From the NCBI RefSeq assembly GCF_900105595.1, contig NZ_LT629784.1, positions 372,001-436,000 on the forward strand: a DNA stretch of 64,000 nt, given 5' to 3'. Shown piece by piece: positions 9,306 to 17,406 of this stretch. The DNA is from Stappia sp. ES.058 (lineage in GTDB: Bacteria; Pseudomonadota; Alphaproteobacteria; Rhizobiales; Stappiaceae). The notes under the pieces were generated by a model that was not told where the DNA came from, did no database searches, and worked only from the letters and a program-made list of their open reading frames with translations. The translations under genes were made by a program, and so were the position numbers. Position 1 is the stretch's first letter. Every line of letters starts with the position of its first letter.

Positions 9306-10178
9306 ATGTCGATCGAACGAGCGATTGTGATGCTGTGCGGCGTGGCTGCGGCGGCTGTTGCGGCGGGATCGCCCGCATCCGCGGCGGATGACCGCTTCGT
9401 GTGCTGGGACCCGAGCCCGGCGCAGCTTGCGGCGGATGTCGAATACTGGACTCCGGATCGCCGCGCAGCCGCCGTGCCGGAGACCTTCGGCCTGACCACA
9501 CCGCCGGGTGCGGACGCGCTCGCGGCACCGATGGTGGCCTCGAGCAAGGCGGATGTTGCGGTTGCGCCCTATTCCTACGGTGGCAAGCTCTTCTATTCGC
9601 GCGGTGGCAACGACTATTCGGCGAGTGCACAGTTTCTGTCCAAGGACAATACCGTGCTCGCGGCCGCTCACAGCATGTACAAGGGCGGCAATCAGGCGAC
9701 CAACATCACCTTCTACCGGGCGTATGACGGCGGCGGCGGCACGAAGTTCGACATCGAGAATGCCGCGGTGCTCGCCGGCTGGCCAGGCATTGCCGACGAT
9801 GCGCCTTCTCCGCAGAAAAGCGCGCTGGATTATGCGATCCTCAAGACGTCCGCGAATTCCGATGCTGGCAAGTTCGCGCTCGGCAAGGACGCCGATTTCG
9901 TCGATGTGACGCTGATCGGCTATCCGGTCGCGAAGGAGGACGGAGCGCATATGTACAAGCAGCCCTCCCAGCGTATTGCAACGATCGGAGACGCCTTTCA
10001 GGCCGAACCCAACGACCTCACCCAGGGCGCAAGCGGCGGGGCGTGGTTCATCGGCGCCGCGGCGCCCTACACGGCGGTGAGTTCGATTTCCTCCGGCAGT
10101 GGCGGGAAGGTCTACGGACCGGTGTTCAAGGATCTCACTCAGGACCTCGTCGACTATGTCGCGGCCGGCTGCCAGTAG
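9306..10178 (+). CDS. Secreted trypsin/V8-like serine endopeptidase
   Basis: A 290-residue exported protease. A Sec signal peptide ends near AGSPASAA-DDR (about residue 27). The chymotrypsin-fold triad is readable: His122 in VLAAAHSMY, Asp175 in SALDYAILK, Ser243 in LTQGASGGAWF. Overall it resembles V8/glutamyl-endopeptidase-like proteins (COG3591). The Shine-Dalgarno GGAGGACGCG precedes the ATG. A Crp/Fnr-family gene ends convergently 42 bp beyond its stop. The natural substrate is unknown. The signal peptide indicates action outside the cytoplasm. Confidence 0.85.
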   Translation: MSIERAIVMLCGVAAAAVAAGSPASAADDRFVCWDPSPAQLAADVEYWTPDRRAAAVPETFGLTTPPGADALAAPMVASSKADVAVAPYSYGGKLFYSRGGNDYSASAQFLSKDNTVLAAAHSMYKGGNQATNITFYRAYDGGGGTKFDIENAAVLAGWPGIADDAPSPQKSALDYAILKTSANSDAGKFALGKDADFVDVTLIGYPVAKEDGAHMYKQPSQRIATIGDAFQAEPNDLTQGASGGAWFIGAAAPYTAVSSISSGSGGKVYGPVFKDLTQDLVDYVAAGCQ

Positions 10179-10220
10179 GCGGCGCGACAGGCACAAACAC
10201 GACCTGTCGCGGTCCACGCC

Positions 10221-10928
10221 CTAGCGCATCGGCCGCGACAGCGCACTCAGGGCGTCGGGATCGAGAATGGTGATGCGGCTTCCCTGCACGCGGATGAATT
10301 CCGCGACATGCCAGCGCCGCATCTGGAGATTGATCTTCGGGCGGCTGGCATTGATCATCTGCCCGATCACGCTTTGGGAGATCGGCCGGTCGATCAGGAT
10401 GCCGCCGTCGACATTGCGCCCGTCCTGGTCGCCGAGTTTGATCAAAAGCCGGGCCAGCCGGGTCTCGAGCGTGTAGAGCGACGTGGTTTCGGTGAAATCG
10501 AGGATCTCTCGCACCTGGCTGCAGACCCGCAACAGCAGCTTGCGGGTGAAGGTCGCGTCCTCCAGCAGCCGTTCGAACACGCTGTGGGTGATGCGCAACA
10601 CCCGTGTCCGGGTCTGGGCGCACGCCTCGCACTGAGTGGTGCCCCCCGTGATCAATTCGATTTCGCCGAAAATGTCGCCGCAGGTCAACTCGCGGATGAT
10701 GACCTCCTTGCCCTCCTCGGACGCAAGCGAGAGCGCGATTGACCCCGATATCACGATCACCGCGGTGTCGAGGTGCTCTCCCTGCGGAAAGACGGTCTGG
10801 CCGGCTGTATAGGTGGTCTCGCGCAAGGGCGCGGTCTCGCGGTTCAGCAGCGTCTCGTCGAAGTGCTCGAAGAGGAACAGGGACCTGAGAAACGCCAATC
10901 GTTCGGCTTGGGTCTGGTTCTGCAACAT
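10221..10928 (-). CDS. Crp/Fnr-family transcriptional regulator
   Basis: A protein of about 235 residues. The N-terminal cyclic-nucleotide-binding fold includes GQTVFPQGEHLDTAVIVISG and GDIFGEIELITGG. The C-terminal winged helix has a recognition-helix region SQSVIGQMINASRPKINLQM. There is no FNR-type N-terminal cysteine cluster, although two cysteines occur in QCEACAQ, so oxygen sensing is not evident. An in-frame ATG 30 bp upstream (10958) would add MHFGKSTRGL; I prefer MLQNQTQAERL. It is divergent from two RhiA-like genes across an AT-rich gap holding an inverted repeat, which suggests auto- and neighbour regulation. Confidence 0.9.
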   Translation of the reverse strand: MLQNQTQAERLAFLRSLFLFEHFDETLLNRETAPLRETTYTAGQTVFPQGEHLDTAVIVISGSIALSLASEEGKEVIIRELTCGDIFGEIELITGGTTQCEACAQTRTRVLRITHSVFERLLEDATFTRKLLLRVCSQVREILDFTETTSLYTLETRLARLLIKLGDQDGRNVDGGILIDRPISQSVIGQMINASRPKINLQMRRWHVAEFIRVQGSRITILDPDALSALSRPMR

Positions 10929-10972
10929 GAGCCCCCGCGTAGACTTCCCAAAATGCAACCTCAGTTAGATCT

Positions 10973-10988
10973 AATTGACGATTCAATT
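10973..10988. promoter_or_regulatory. Inverted repeat AATTGA-N4-TCAATT in the divergent promoter region
   Basis: There are 6-bp perfect arms around CGAT, in an AT-rich patch between the Crp/Fnr gene (start 10928) and the RhiA-like gene (start 11152). A second palindrome, TTAGATCTAA, lies at about 10965-10974. Its half-site spacing (TTGA-N4-TCAA) is two bases shorter than an FNR/FixK box, so it may be the binding site of the adjacent Crp/Fnr protein or simply promoter DNA. The regulator link is inference from position. Confidence 0.4.
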
Positions 10989-11151
10989 TTTAATTGTATC
11001 CCGGGGAACAGGTGATCTTTCGCTTGCGACATACGATGAAAGCTGCCTGGCGCTGACGCGGTCACGCAGGTGCAGCGGGCGGCCCCGGCGTTCCGGTCGA
11101 AGCAGGACGGGCCGACCCGATCATTGGTCGAAACCGAATTGGAGAGAGCGA

Positions 11152-11865
11152 ATGACATTTCGAATGGGAGCCCGCCCGGCCAAGGAAGATCTCGAAGCCG
11201 CACAGGCCTACAGCCTGACCGTTCTCAACGAGAACAGCCAGTTGCAGCAGTTTGCGATGTTCCAGACCATTCCCAACATCGTCGGTCCGTCCAGCGACCC
11301 GTTGTCGCTTGCCTGGATGCTGGGAACGGCCGCCCCCGGCAGTCCGAGCAATCCGAGCCAGTCGTCCTTCAGCTGGCAGATCGATTATTCGGCCAACACC
11401 GGCTACGTGCAGGACATCGGCACAACGACCGATCCGCGCCGCTTCACGACGGCAAGCAACATCGGTGTCGCCATCGACAGCGACAACATGCTCGACGTCA
11501 CCTATCTCGGGACTTTCCCGAACGGCGCGCCGGCGTTTCCCAGCAATCCGTCTTCCGGCACCACCGGCGAGATCCAGGTTCAGGCCGACGGCAAGATCCC
11601 CACCCACGCCGAGACACAGTCTCAAAACATGACGATCAACGTCGGCATCGGCATGAACAACAAGCCGACCGTGGTGGTCGAGCTTCTGCCGAACCTTTTG
11701 TACCAGTTCACGCCGAAGCCGACCTACTACATCATCTCCGGTTCCTTCGTCGAAGGGCAGGTGATCGACACGGCCATTTCGTCTGCAGCCTACAAGGTCG
11801 TCTTCGACGGCGTGACGACGAAGACCCTCAAGTTCACCGCGAACAACCAGTTCGAGCCGGCGTAG
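11152..11865 (+). CDS. RhiA-like protein, first paralogue
   Basis: A 237-residue, signal-peptide-less, beta-rich protein. Segments such as AYSLTVLNENSQLQQFAMFQ, PLSLAWMLG, FSWQIDYS, VGIGMNNKPTVVV and FTPKPTYYIISGSFVEGQ recall the rhizosphere-induced RhiA protein of Rhizobium leguminosarum and its relatives, from memory of that family. The biochemical role of that family is not known. A Shine-Dalgarno (GGAGAGAGCG) precedes the ATG. The next gene is a diverged copy with the same block order and a matching C-terminus (TANNQFEPA against TASNTFQPS). Both are divergent from the Crp/Fnr regulator. Confidence 0.75.
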   Translation: MTFRMGARPAKEDLEAAQAYSLTVLNENSQLQQFAMFQTIPNIVGPSSDPLSLAWMLGTAAPGSPSNPSQSSFSWQIDYSANTGYVQDIGTTTDPRRFTTASNIGVAIDSDNMLDVTYLGTFPNGAPAFPSNPSSGTTGEIQVQADGKIPTHAETQSQNMTINVGIGMNNKPTVVVELLPNLLYQFTPKPTYYIISGSFVEGQVIDTAISSAAYKVVFDGVTTKTLKFTANNQFEPA

Positions 11866-11974
11866 CCGCCGCGACACACGGATCGCAGACCTCCCGGGCG
11901 AGTGTTCGCCCGGGAGGTCTGGTCGTGCTGCGCGGCGCGGATCCGGTGGAGACGGGACAGGGAGTGCGATCCAA

Positions 11975-12700
11975 ATGCCGTTCAAACGCGGTCGGTTGCC
12001 CGAAGCCGAAGAAGCGAGGCTGCCCTTCAATGTGGAGGTGCTGAACGAAAGCGCCGCCGACCAGACCTTTGTGATGCTGGCCGATCCGGGAACCGCCACC
12101 GTCGCGCCAAACGCTCCCGCACCCTTGCCGCTTGCCTGGCTCGTCGGGGTCATTCCGGGCAAGGTCGACGGCATCGTGTCCGCCGGTTACTTCTTCTGGT
12201 CGCAGGATTTCGCCTATGCGCTCGGCGAGATCACGTCGAAGGGCGCCGGCACCTTCATGGAAACGCTCGCGGCACCGATGGCCGTCGGCGGCAACAACAC
12301 GGTTGAGACCGGCTTCACCGGATCGGCCGGGCAGGGCGCGCCGAAACTGATTTCGGTTGGCGCCAGCAGCAATCCGGATTTGACCATGTCGAGCAATGGC
12401 GATGTTCCCAACGCCACCCTGCAGGCCGCCGCCCTTGTCTACTACGCCGGCTCCTGGGCCATCGGCGAGGCGGACACGGCGGGCCGCTATGCGGCAACCC
12501 GGGCCATTCAGTACCTGCCCAATCTCACCGAAACGCTGGTGCCCGCCGCCAGCTACGCCATTCTTGCCGCGTCGTCCCGGACAACTCCGGGCGATGTCCT
12601 GTCGGCGACGGTCGTGTCGAAGGCCTATGCCATCGACTTCGCCGGCGCGCCGATCGTGCGGCTCACCTACACCGCCAGCAACACCTTTCAGCCGAGCTGA
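11975..12700 (+). CDS. RhiA-like protein, second paralogue
   Basis: A 241-residue paralogue of the preceding gene, 109 bp downstream. Shared landmarks are FNVEVLNESAADQTFVML near the start, LPLAWLVGV, a central Gly/Ser-rich part, QYLPNLTETLVPAASYAILA (compare LLPNLLYQFTPKPTYYIISG) and the terminal LTYTASNTFQPS. There is no signal peptide or membrane segment. The two copies have diverged strongly, so the duplication is old or the partners have specialised; a hetero-oligomer is conceivable. The function is unknown. Confidence 0.72.
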   Translation: MPFKRGRLPEAEEARLPFNVEVLNESAADQTFVMLADPGTATVAPNAPAPLPLAWLVGVIPGKVDGIVSAGYFFWSQDFAYALGEITSKGAGTFMETLAAPMAVGGNNTVETGFTGSAGQGAPKLISVGASSNPDLTMSSNGDVPNATLQAAALVYYAGSWAIGEADTAGRYAATRAIQYLPNLTETLVPAASYAILAASSRTTPGDVLSATVVSKAYAIDFAGAPIVRLTYTASNTFQPS

Positions 12701-12795
12701 CCCTGCGGCTTCGGCCTCGACCCGGTGTCCTTTCTTGCGATATATGCGCAAGCTGCGGCTTGGCGCCGCCGCCACGCGTGAAAGGAGATCCGATC

Positions 12796-13140
12796 ATGAT
12801 CGCCGTGATTTTCGAAGTCTGGCCGAAGGACGGTCACACGGGGGCGTATCTGGACATCGCCGCCGAGCTCAAGCCGTTGCTCGCCGACGTCGACGGGTTC
12901 ATATCCGTTGAGCGCTTCGAAAGCCTGACGGAGCCCGGCAAGCTTTTGTCCGTCTCCTTCTGGCGCGACGAGGACGCGCTCTCCGCCTGGCGCCACCAGG
13001 CCGAACACCGCATCGCGCAAGGCAAGGGCCGGCACACACATTTCGCCAACTATCGCCTCAGGGTCGCAAGCGTTTCGCGCGACTACGGCATGAACGAACG
13101 CGACGAGGCCCCGGCCGACAGCGTCGCGCTGCACGGCTGA
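12796..13140 (+). CDS. Antibiotic biosynthesis monooxygenase (ABM)-fold protein
   Basis: A 114-residue dimeric alpha-beta-barrel-type protein. Its first strand is MIAVIFEVWPKDG. It has the family pattern GFISVERFESLTEPGKLLSVSFW and SAWRHQAEHRIAQGKGR, with the conserved W-R-x-x-x-E-H stretch. Members range from quinol monooxygenases to heme-degrading and stress proteins, so no reaction is assigned. A strong Shine-Dalgarno (AAAGGAGATCC) fixes the start at ATG 12796. It lies 95 bp after the second RhiA-like gene and ends convergently with the ankyrin gene region. Confidence 0.8.
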   Translation: MIAVIFEVWPKDGHTGAYLDIAAELKPLLADVDGFISVERFESLTEPGKLLSVSFWRDEDALSAWRHQAEHRIAQGKGRHTHFANYRLRVASVSRDYGMNERDEAPADSVALHG

Positions 13141-13144
13141 GCGC

Positions 13145-13225
13145 TCACCACCGGCGGCGGAACGGCCCGTCGAAGCCATGGGCGTAGACCGGCAGGTCCC
13201 CGGCCAGCGGTTCGTCGTCGGTCAT
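13145..13225 (-). CDS. Possible 26-residue ORF downstream of the ankyrin gene
   Basis: This short frame encodes MTDDEPLAGDLPVYAHGFDG and ends RRRW, starting 14 bases past the ankyrin stop codon on the same strand. The residue composition looks protein-like, but no Shine-Dalgarno is clear and I recognise no family. It may be a remnant of a longer gene or chance. Confidence 0.2.
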   Translation of the reverse strand: MTDDEPLAGDLPVYAHGFDGPFRRRW

Positions 13226-13238
13226 GTCGATCATGCCA

Positions 13239-16200
13239 TCATGCGGGTGGTGTTGCGCCGGCCTCCAGAAGCAGCGCGACGCAATCTTCGTGGTCCCGAT
13301 GCAACGCCAGGACGAGGGGAGAAATGCCGTCGGTTGGATGAGTGGCGTTCGGATCGGCGTTGGCCTCGAGCAGAAGCGTGACGCAGTCGGCGTGGCCGTT
13401 CAGCGCGGCCAAGTGGAGCGGGAAGGTGCCGGTGTTCGGGTCTGTGGCGTTCGGATCGGCGTTGGCCTCGAGCAGACGCCTGACGCAGTCTGTGTGGCCG
13501 TTCAGCGCGGTCATGAGGAGCGGGAAGGTGCCGTTCTGCTGATTGACGTTGTTCGGATCGGCTTTGGCCTCGAGCAGATGCGCGACGCAGTCCGCGTGGC
13601 CGTTCTGTGCGGCCATGAGGAGCGGGAAGGTGCCGGTGTTCGGGTCTGTGGCGTTCGGATCGGCTTTGGCCTCGAGCAGATGCGCGACGCAGTCCGCGTG
13701 GCCCTCCTGCGCGGCCATGAGGAGCGGGAAGGTGCCGTCGACCGGATCGATGGCGTTCGGATCGGCACTGGCCTCGAGCAGACGCCTGACGCAATCTGCG
13801 TGGCCGTTCTGCGCGGCGAAGCCGAGCGGGAAGGTGCCGGTGTTCGGGTCTGTGGCGTTCGGATCGGCTTTGGCCTCGAGCAGATGCGCGACGCAGTCGG
13901 CGTGGCCCTCCTGCGCGGCCATGAGGAGCGGGAAGTTGCCGGTGTTCGGGTTTCTGGCGTTCGGATCGGCCTTGGCCTCGAGCAGCAGCGCGACGCAGTC
14001 TGCGTGGCCCTCCTGCGCGGCCATGAGGAGCGGGAAGGTGCCGTCGACCGGATCGATGGCGTTCGGATCGGCGTTGGCCTCGAGCAGAAGCGTGACGCAG
14101 TCTGCGTGGCCGTTCTGCGCGGCCATGAGGAGCGGGAAGGTGCCGGTGTTCTGGTTTCTGGCGTTCGGATCGGCGTTGGCCCCAAGCAGATGCGCGACGC
14201 AGTCTGCGTGGCCATTTTTTGCGGCCATGAGGAGCGGGTAGGTGCCGGTGTTCGGGTCTGTGGCGTTCGGATCGGCGTTGGCCTCGAGCAGCAGCCTGAC
14301 GCAGTCCGCGTGGCCGTTCTGCGCGGCGAAGCCGAGCGGGAAGGTGCCGTCGACCGGATCGATGGCGTTCGGATCGGCACTGGCCTCGAGCAGACGCCTG
14401 ACGCAATCTGCGTGGCCGTTCTGCGCGGCTTGGAGGAGCGGGAAGGTGCCGTCGGTTGGATGAGTGGCGTTCGGATCGGCTTTGGCCTCGAGCAGACGCC
14501 TGACGCAGTCTGCGTGGCCCTCCTGCGCGGCCATGAGGAGCGGGAAGTTGCCGGTGTTCGGGTTTGTGGCGTTCGGGTTTGTGGCGTTCGGATCGGCCTT
14601 GGCCTCGAGCAGACGCCTGACGCAGTCTGTGTGGCCGTTCTGTGCGGCCATGAGGAGCGGGAAGGTGCCGGTGTTCGGGTTTCTGGCGTTCGGATCGGCC
14701 TTGGCCTCGAGCAGCAGCCTGACGCAGTCTGCGTGGCCCTCCTGCGCGGCGAAGCCGAGCGGGAAGGTCCCGTTGGTTGGATGAGTGGCGTTCGGATCGG
14801 CCTTGGCCTCGAGCAGCAGCCTGACGCAGTCTGCGTGGCCCTCCTGCGCGGCCATGAGGAGCGGGAAGGTGCCGTCGGTTGGATGAGTGGCGTTCGGATC
14901 GGCCTTGGCCTCGAGCAGCAGCGCGACGCAGTCCGCGTGGCCCTCCTGCGCGGCGAAAAGGAGCGGGAAGGCGCCGTTGCTATCGTTGCGATTGACGTCC
15001 GCGCCGCCCGCAAGCGCTGCGGCAAGCAGGCCGTCCAGTCCGTAATAGGCGGCGAGGTTCGTATCGAACCCGCTGTAATCGGCATCCGGGAAACGCACTG
15101 CCGCGAGCGCCTGTGTCACCGGGTTGGTTGAAAAGTCGTCCCTGAGACGGATCAGGAAAGCGGTCAGCATGTCGGGGTCGAGGGTCGCCGCATGGCGGAT
15201 GAGCGTCTCGACGCGCGCCAGCGCATCGGCGCGTTTGTCGGGTTTCGACACATCCCGCAGACACCAGAGCACCATATATTCGCCGAGAAGGTCCGGCTCG
15301 CGCGCCGGGAAGGTGGCGTCGCCGTCCGGATCGAGCGCGGCCGGCGGGAAGCCGAGCAGGCAAAAGGCATCGTGTCCCGCCGCGCCCCGCAGGTCGCCAT
15401 AGGTCGCCGCAAGCTCCCTGGTTGCGGCGTCGCTTTGTCCCGGACCTTCGAACAGTCTCTGCGCGTCGATGCCGCCGATCATGGTGGCGAGACAGGCGAG
15501 GTTACCGGCCCGCGCCGACATCTCCTTCGGCCGGTCGGGGGCATCGGGGTGGCGCGGCCAGTTCTTCGCCCGTTCGTTGTCGAAGGTTTTTCCAAGAAGC
15601 GTTGCGATATCCGTTTCAAGCGCAAGGGGCGCGCCATCGACAGGCTCTTCGCCGATCAGGCTCGCGAACATTATCGCAAACAAAGGCCGCCAGGCCTTGG
15701 AGCTTTTGGCCGGATCGGAGTGGCGACCCCGCAGGGTGTCGAGCAGCCGCGTTTCCAGGGACCGATCGAGCGGCGGCTTTCCGGCGAATGCGCGCCAGGA
15801 ATTGGCGACCGCGATCATTTCGTCCTCGGCGAGGGCGTCGACGACCAGCGGACCGGCGGGAGCGGTGCACGTTTCCTTGCGATGAACGCTCGCTTGCAAG
15901 CGGATGGATTGATCCGCATCGGCGTTCGCCGACCGCAGCCAGTTGAAGCCGCCTTTCGCGCGCTCATCGAAGGCATAGCCGACGCGCTCCAGCACGAGGA
16001 GCCGCACCGGGGCGTCGAGCTGCGGATTGGCGGACCCATCTGCCCGCCCGGCGAGCGCCGTGATCGCCTTGACCACGTTTGCCGCCTTCTGCGGCGCGGC
16101 GGCATAATCCACGATGCAAAGCGTCGGCACCTCAAAGGGTTCCCTTTTCCAGTCGAAGTTTTCAAGCTCCTCTGCATCGATGAAGCCTGCGTCCCAGGCG

Positions 16201-17306
16201 GCGTCCAGTTCGTCGACGAGGTGCAGCGCGAGCCGGCTCTTGCCCTGACCGCCCTCTCCGGCGATCTGCCACCAGGCGAAATCCGCGTCGCTTTCCAGAA
16301 AATCCCGGAGCTGCGCCAGCTCCCGCTCACGGCCCACGACCCGCGTGCTCCTTTGGCGAAACGTCAGTTGCACGAAGGACGATTTGTCGGTCTCGATCGC
16401 GCGCTTGCGGTCGAGCGCCAGCCGGCCGCGCGCGGCAAGGCGTTGATCGGTGCGTTGCAAGAGATCCCGTATGAAAGCGGTATCTTGCTCCACCCGTGCC
16501 ACGGAGAGCGCAATGCCGTCGATATCGTTGGCGCGCTTGTCCAGTTCGGCAAGCGACGCCTGCACGTTGTCGTCGCTCTTCGCCAGCATCTCGCGGACCT
16601 CCTGCAGGCCGCTTCTGATCTCGCCGCCGACACGGTGGTCGAAGGCGCGCGCCGCCTCCCTGTGGTCGCGGCTTTTCAGCCGTTCGATGAAGCTGTCGAG
16701 CACGCGCTTGCCGAAGCGGTTGAGACCGTCCGCATCGCTGCGGTCCAGTTGCGTGCGGGCCGCTTCGGGAAGCCCTTCGCCGTCGCGCGCCTCCAGCGTT
16801 TCGCGGAAGGCGGTTGCGAGCGTGGCGCAGGTGGTCTTCAACTCCGCCGTGGCGACGGTCGCCTCCGGGACCGCCGCGACGACGCGGGTCATGATCTCTT
16901 CGCCGACGACGGTCTCGAACGGCGTCGTCCTGTCCTCCGCGTCCCGCCCGCGCGCCTCGATGAAGAGACGGACGCGCGCGTCGAACGCCGCCAGATCGGA
17001 CGGGTCGGCCTGCGACAGCTCGTGCTCGGGAACGGCGTTCAGCCGGGCGAGCCAGTCGAGCCCGGCATCGCGAAGCGACAGCGTCAGCAGCCGTTGCAGA
17101 TCGTGGTTGGTGCCTGGTTCAAGCGGCGCCTGACGGAGGGATTCCGACAGGCGTCCGGCGATCCTTTGCCGAACCTGCGTTGCGCGGGTGACAAGGGCCG
17201 CTCCGGACCGGGTCTTCGCGCAGACCGACACGACCTGTCCTGTCGCCCAACTCGTTGCAACCCCCAATGCCCAGGTCCCGACACCCAGGGTCACCGGATC
17301 CGCCAT
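13239..17306 (-). CDS. Large P-loop (STAND-like) NTPase with C-terminal ankyrin-repeat array
   Basis: A 1355-residue protein (numbering below counts from a GTG two codons upstream). Residues 5-30 form a hydrophobic N-terminal helix; 40-320 are helical and coiled-coil-like. An NTPase domain follows with Walker A GEGGQGKS (352-359), a probable Walker B TLCIVDYA (397-404), a downstream VRLLVLER strand, and EPDLLGEYMVL near 672-682, as in NACHT/STAND-type ATPases. From about 755 to the end are ankyrin repeats: a diverged first unit, 16 units of 34 residues (ADCVALLLEAKADPNA... type) and a capping half-unit. No signal peptide is seen. The overall plan, a switch ATPase plus a repeat sensor, resembles bacterial conflict or signalling ATPases. 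A defence role is inference. ATG 17306 is preferred (AAGGGG upstream). Confidence 0.85.
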   Translation of the reverse strand: MADPVTLGVGTWALGVATSWATGQVVSVCAKTRSGAALVTRATQVRQRIAGRLSESLRQAPLEPGTNHDLQRLLTLSLRDAGLDWLARLNAVPEHELSQADPSDLAAFDARVRLFIEARGRDAEDRTTPFETVVGEEIMTRVVAAVPEATVATAELKTTCATLATAFRETLEARDGEGLPEAARTQLDRSDADGLNRFGKRVLDSFIERLKSRDHREAARAFDHRVGGEIRSGLQEVREMLAKSDDNVQASLAELDKRANDIDGIALSVARVEQDTAFIRDLLQRTDQRLAARGRLALDRKRAIETDKSSFVQLTFRQRSTRVVGRERELAQLRDFLESDADFAWWQIAGEGGQGKSRLALHLVDELDAAWDAGFIDAEELENFDWKREPFEVPTLCIVDYAAAPQKAANVVKAITALAGRADGSANPQLDAPVRLLVLERVGYAFDERAKGGFNWLRSANADADQSIRLQASVHRKETCTAPAGPLVVDALAEDEMIAVANSWRAFAGKPPLDRSLETRLLDTLRGRHSDPAKSSKAWRPLFAIMFASLIGEEPVDGAPLALETDIATLLGKTFDNERAKNWPRHPDAPDRPKEMSARAGNLACLATMIGGIDAQRLFEGPGQSDAATRELAATYGDLRGAAGHDAFCLLGFPPAALDPDGDATFPAREPDLLGEYMVLWCLRDVSKPDKRADALARVETLIRHAATLDPDMLTAFLIRLRDDFSTNPVTQALAAVRFPDADYSGFDTNLAAYYGLDGLLAAALAGGADVNRNDSNGAFPLLFAAQEGHADCVALLLEAKADPNATHPTDGTFPLLMAAQEGHADCVRLLLEAKADPNATHPTNGTFPLGFAAQEGHADCVRLLLEAKADPNARNPNTGTFPLLMAAQNGHTDCVRRLLEAKADPNATNPNATNPNTGNFPLLMAAQEGHADCVRRLLEAKADPNATHPTDGTFPLLQAAQNGHADCVRRLLEASADPNAIDPVDGTFPLGFAAQNGHADCVRLLLEANADPNATDPNTGTYPLLMAAKNGHADCVAHLLGANADPNARNQNTGTFPLLMAAQNGHADCVTLLLEANADPNAIDPVDGTFPLLMAAQEGHADCVALLLEAKADPNARNPNTGNFPLLMAAQEGHADCVAHLLEAKADPNATDPNTGTFPLGFAAQNGHADCVRRLLEASADPNAIDPVDGTFPLLMAAQEGHADCVAHLLEAKADPNATDPNTGTFPLLMAAQNGHADCVAHLLEAKADPNNVNQQNGTFPLLMTALNGHTDCVRRLLEANADPNATDPNTGTFPLHLAALNGHADCVTLLLEANADPNATHPTDGISPLVLALHRDHEDCVALLLEAGATPPA
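13290..14936 (-). repeat. Tandem 102-bp repeats encoding 16 ankyrin units
   Basis: Sixteen consecutive 102-bp units (34 codons) with the same core, interrupted only by a 15-bp internal duplication in the fourth unit (NATNP twice). Units differ mainly at a few repeat-face positions (K/N/S before ADPN; THPT, RNPN, IDPV or TDPN; LLM, LGF or LLQ). Blocks recur: roughly 95 bp around 13722-13816 is identical to DNA 612 bp away (six units), which points to recent segmental duplication or gene conversion. No spacers separate the units, so it is not a CRISPR array. Confidence 0.95.
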
Positions 17307-17406
17307 GCCCACCCCTTTTCCGCAATGCCCGAAGGCAGTCTGGAGAAGGCGGATCGGAAGTTCAATCCCTGAATGTCGCTGGCAATCGGTGCAACTTTTT
17401 CCCCGT

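Noticed and set aside
10973..10988. FNR/FixK box near the Crp/Fnr gene
   Set aside because: The half-sites TTGA and TCAA are four bases apart where the canonical box has six (TTGAY-N4-RTCAA). I kept it only as an unassigned inverted repeat.
13290..14936. CRISPR-like regular repetition
   Set aside because: The units are 102 bp, contiguous, coding and have no unique spacers or cas genes.
13224..15131. A 635-residue open frame on the plus strand, rich in GVRIGVGLEQ repeats
   Set aside because: It is the antisense shadow of the 102-bp ankyrin repeats. A repeat length divisible by three keeps any stop-free frame open. The minus frame has a real ankyrin pattern and an ATPase domain.
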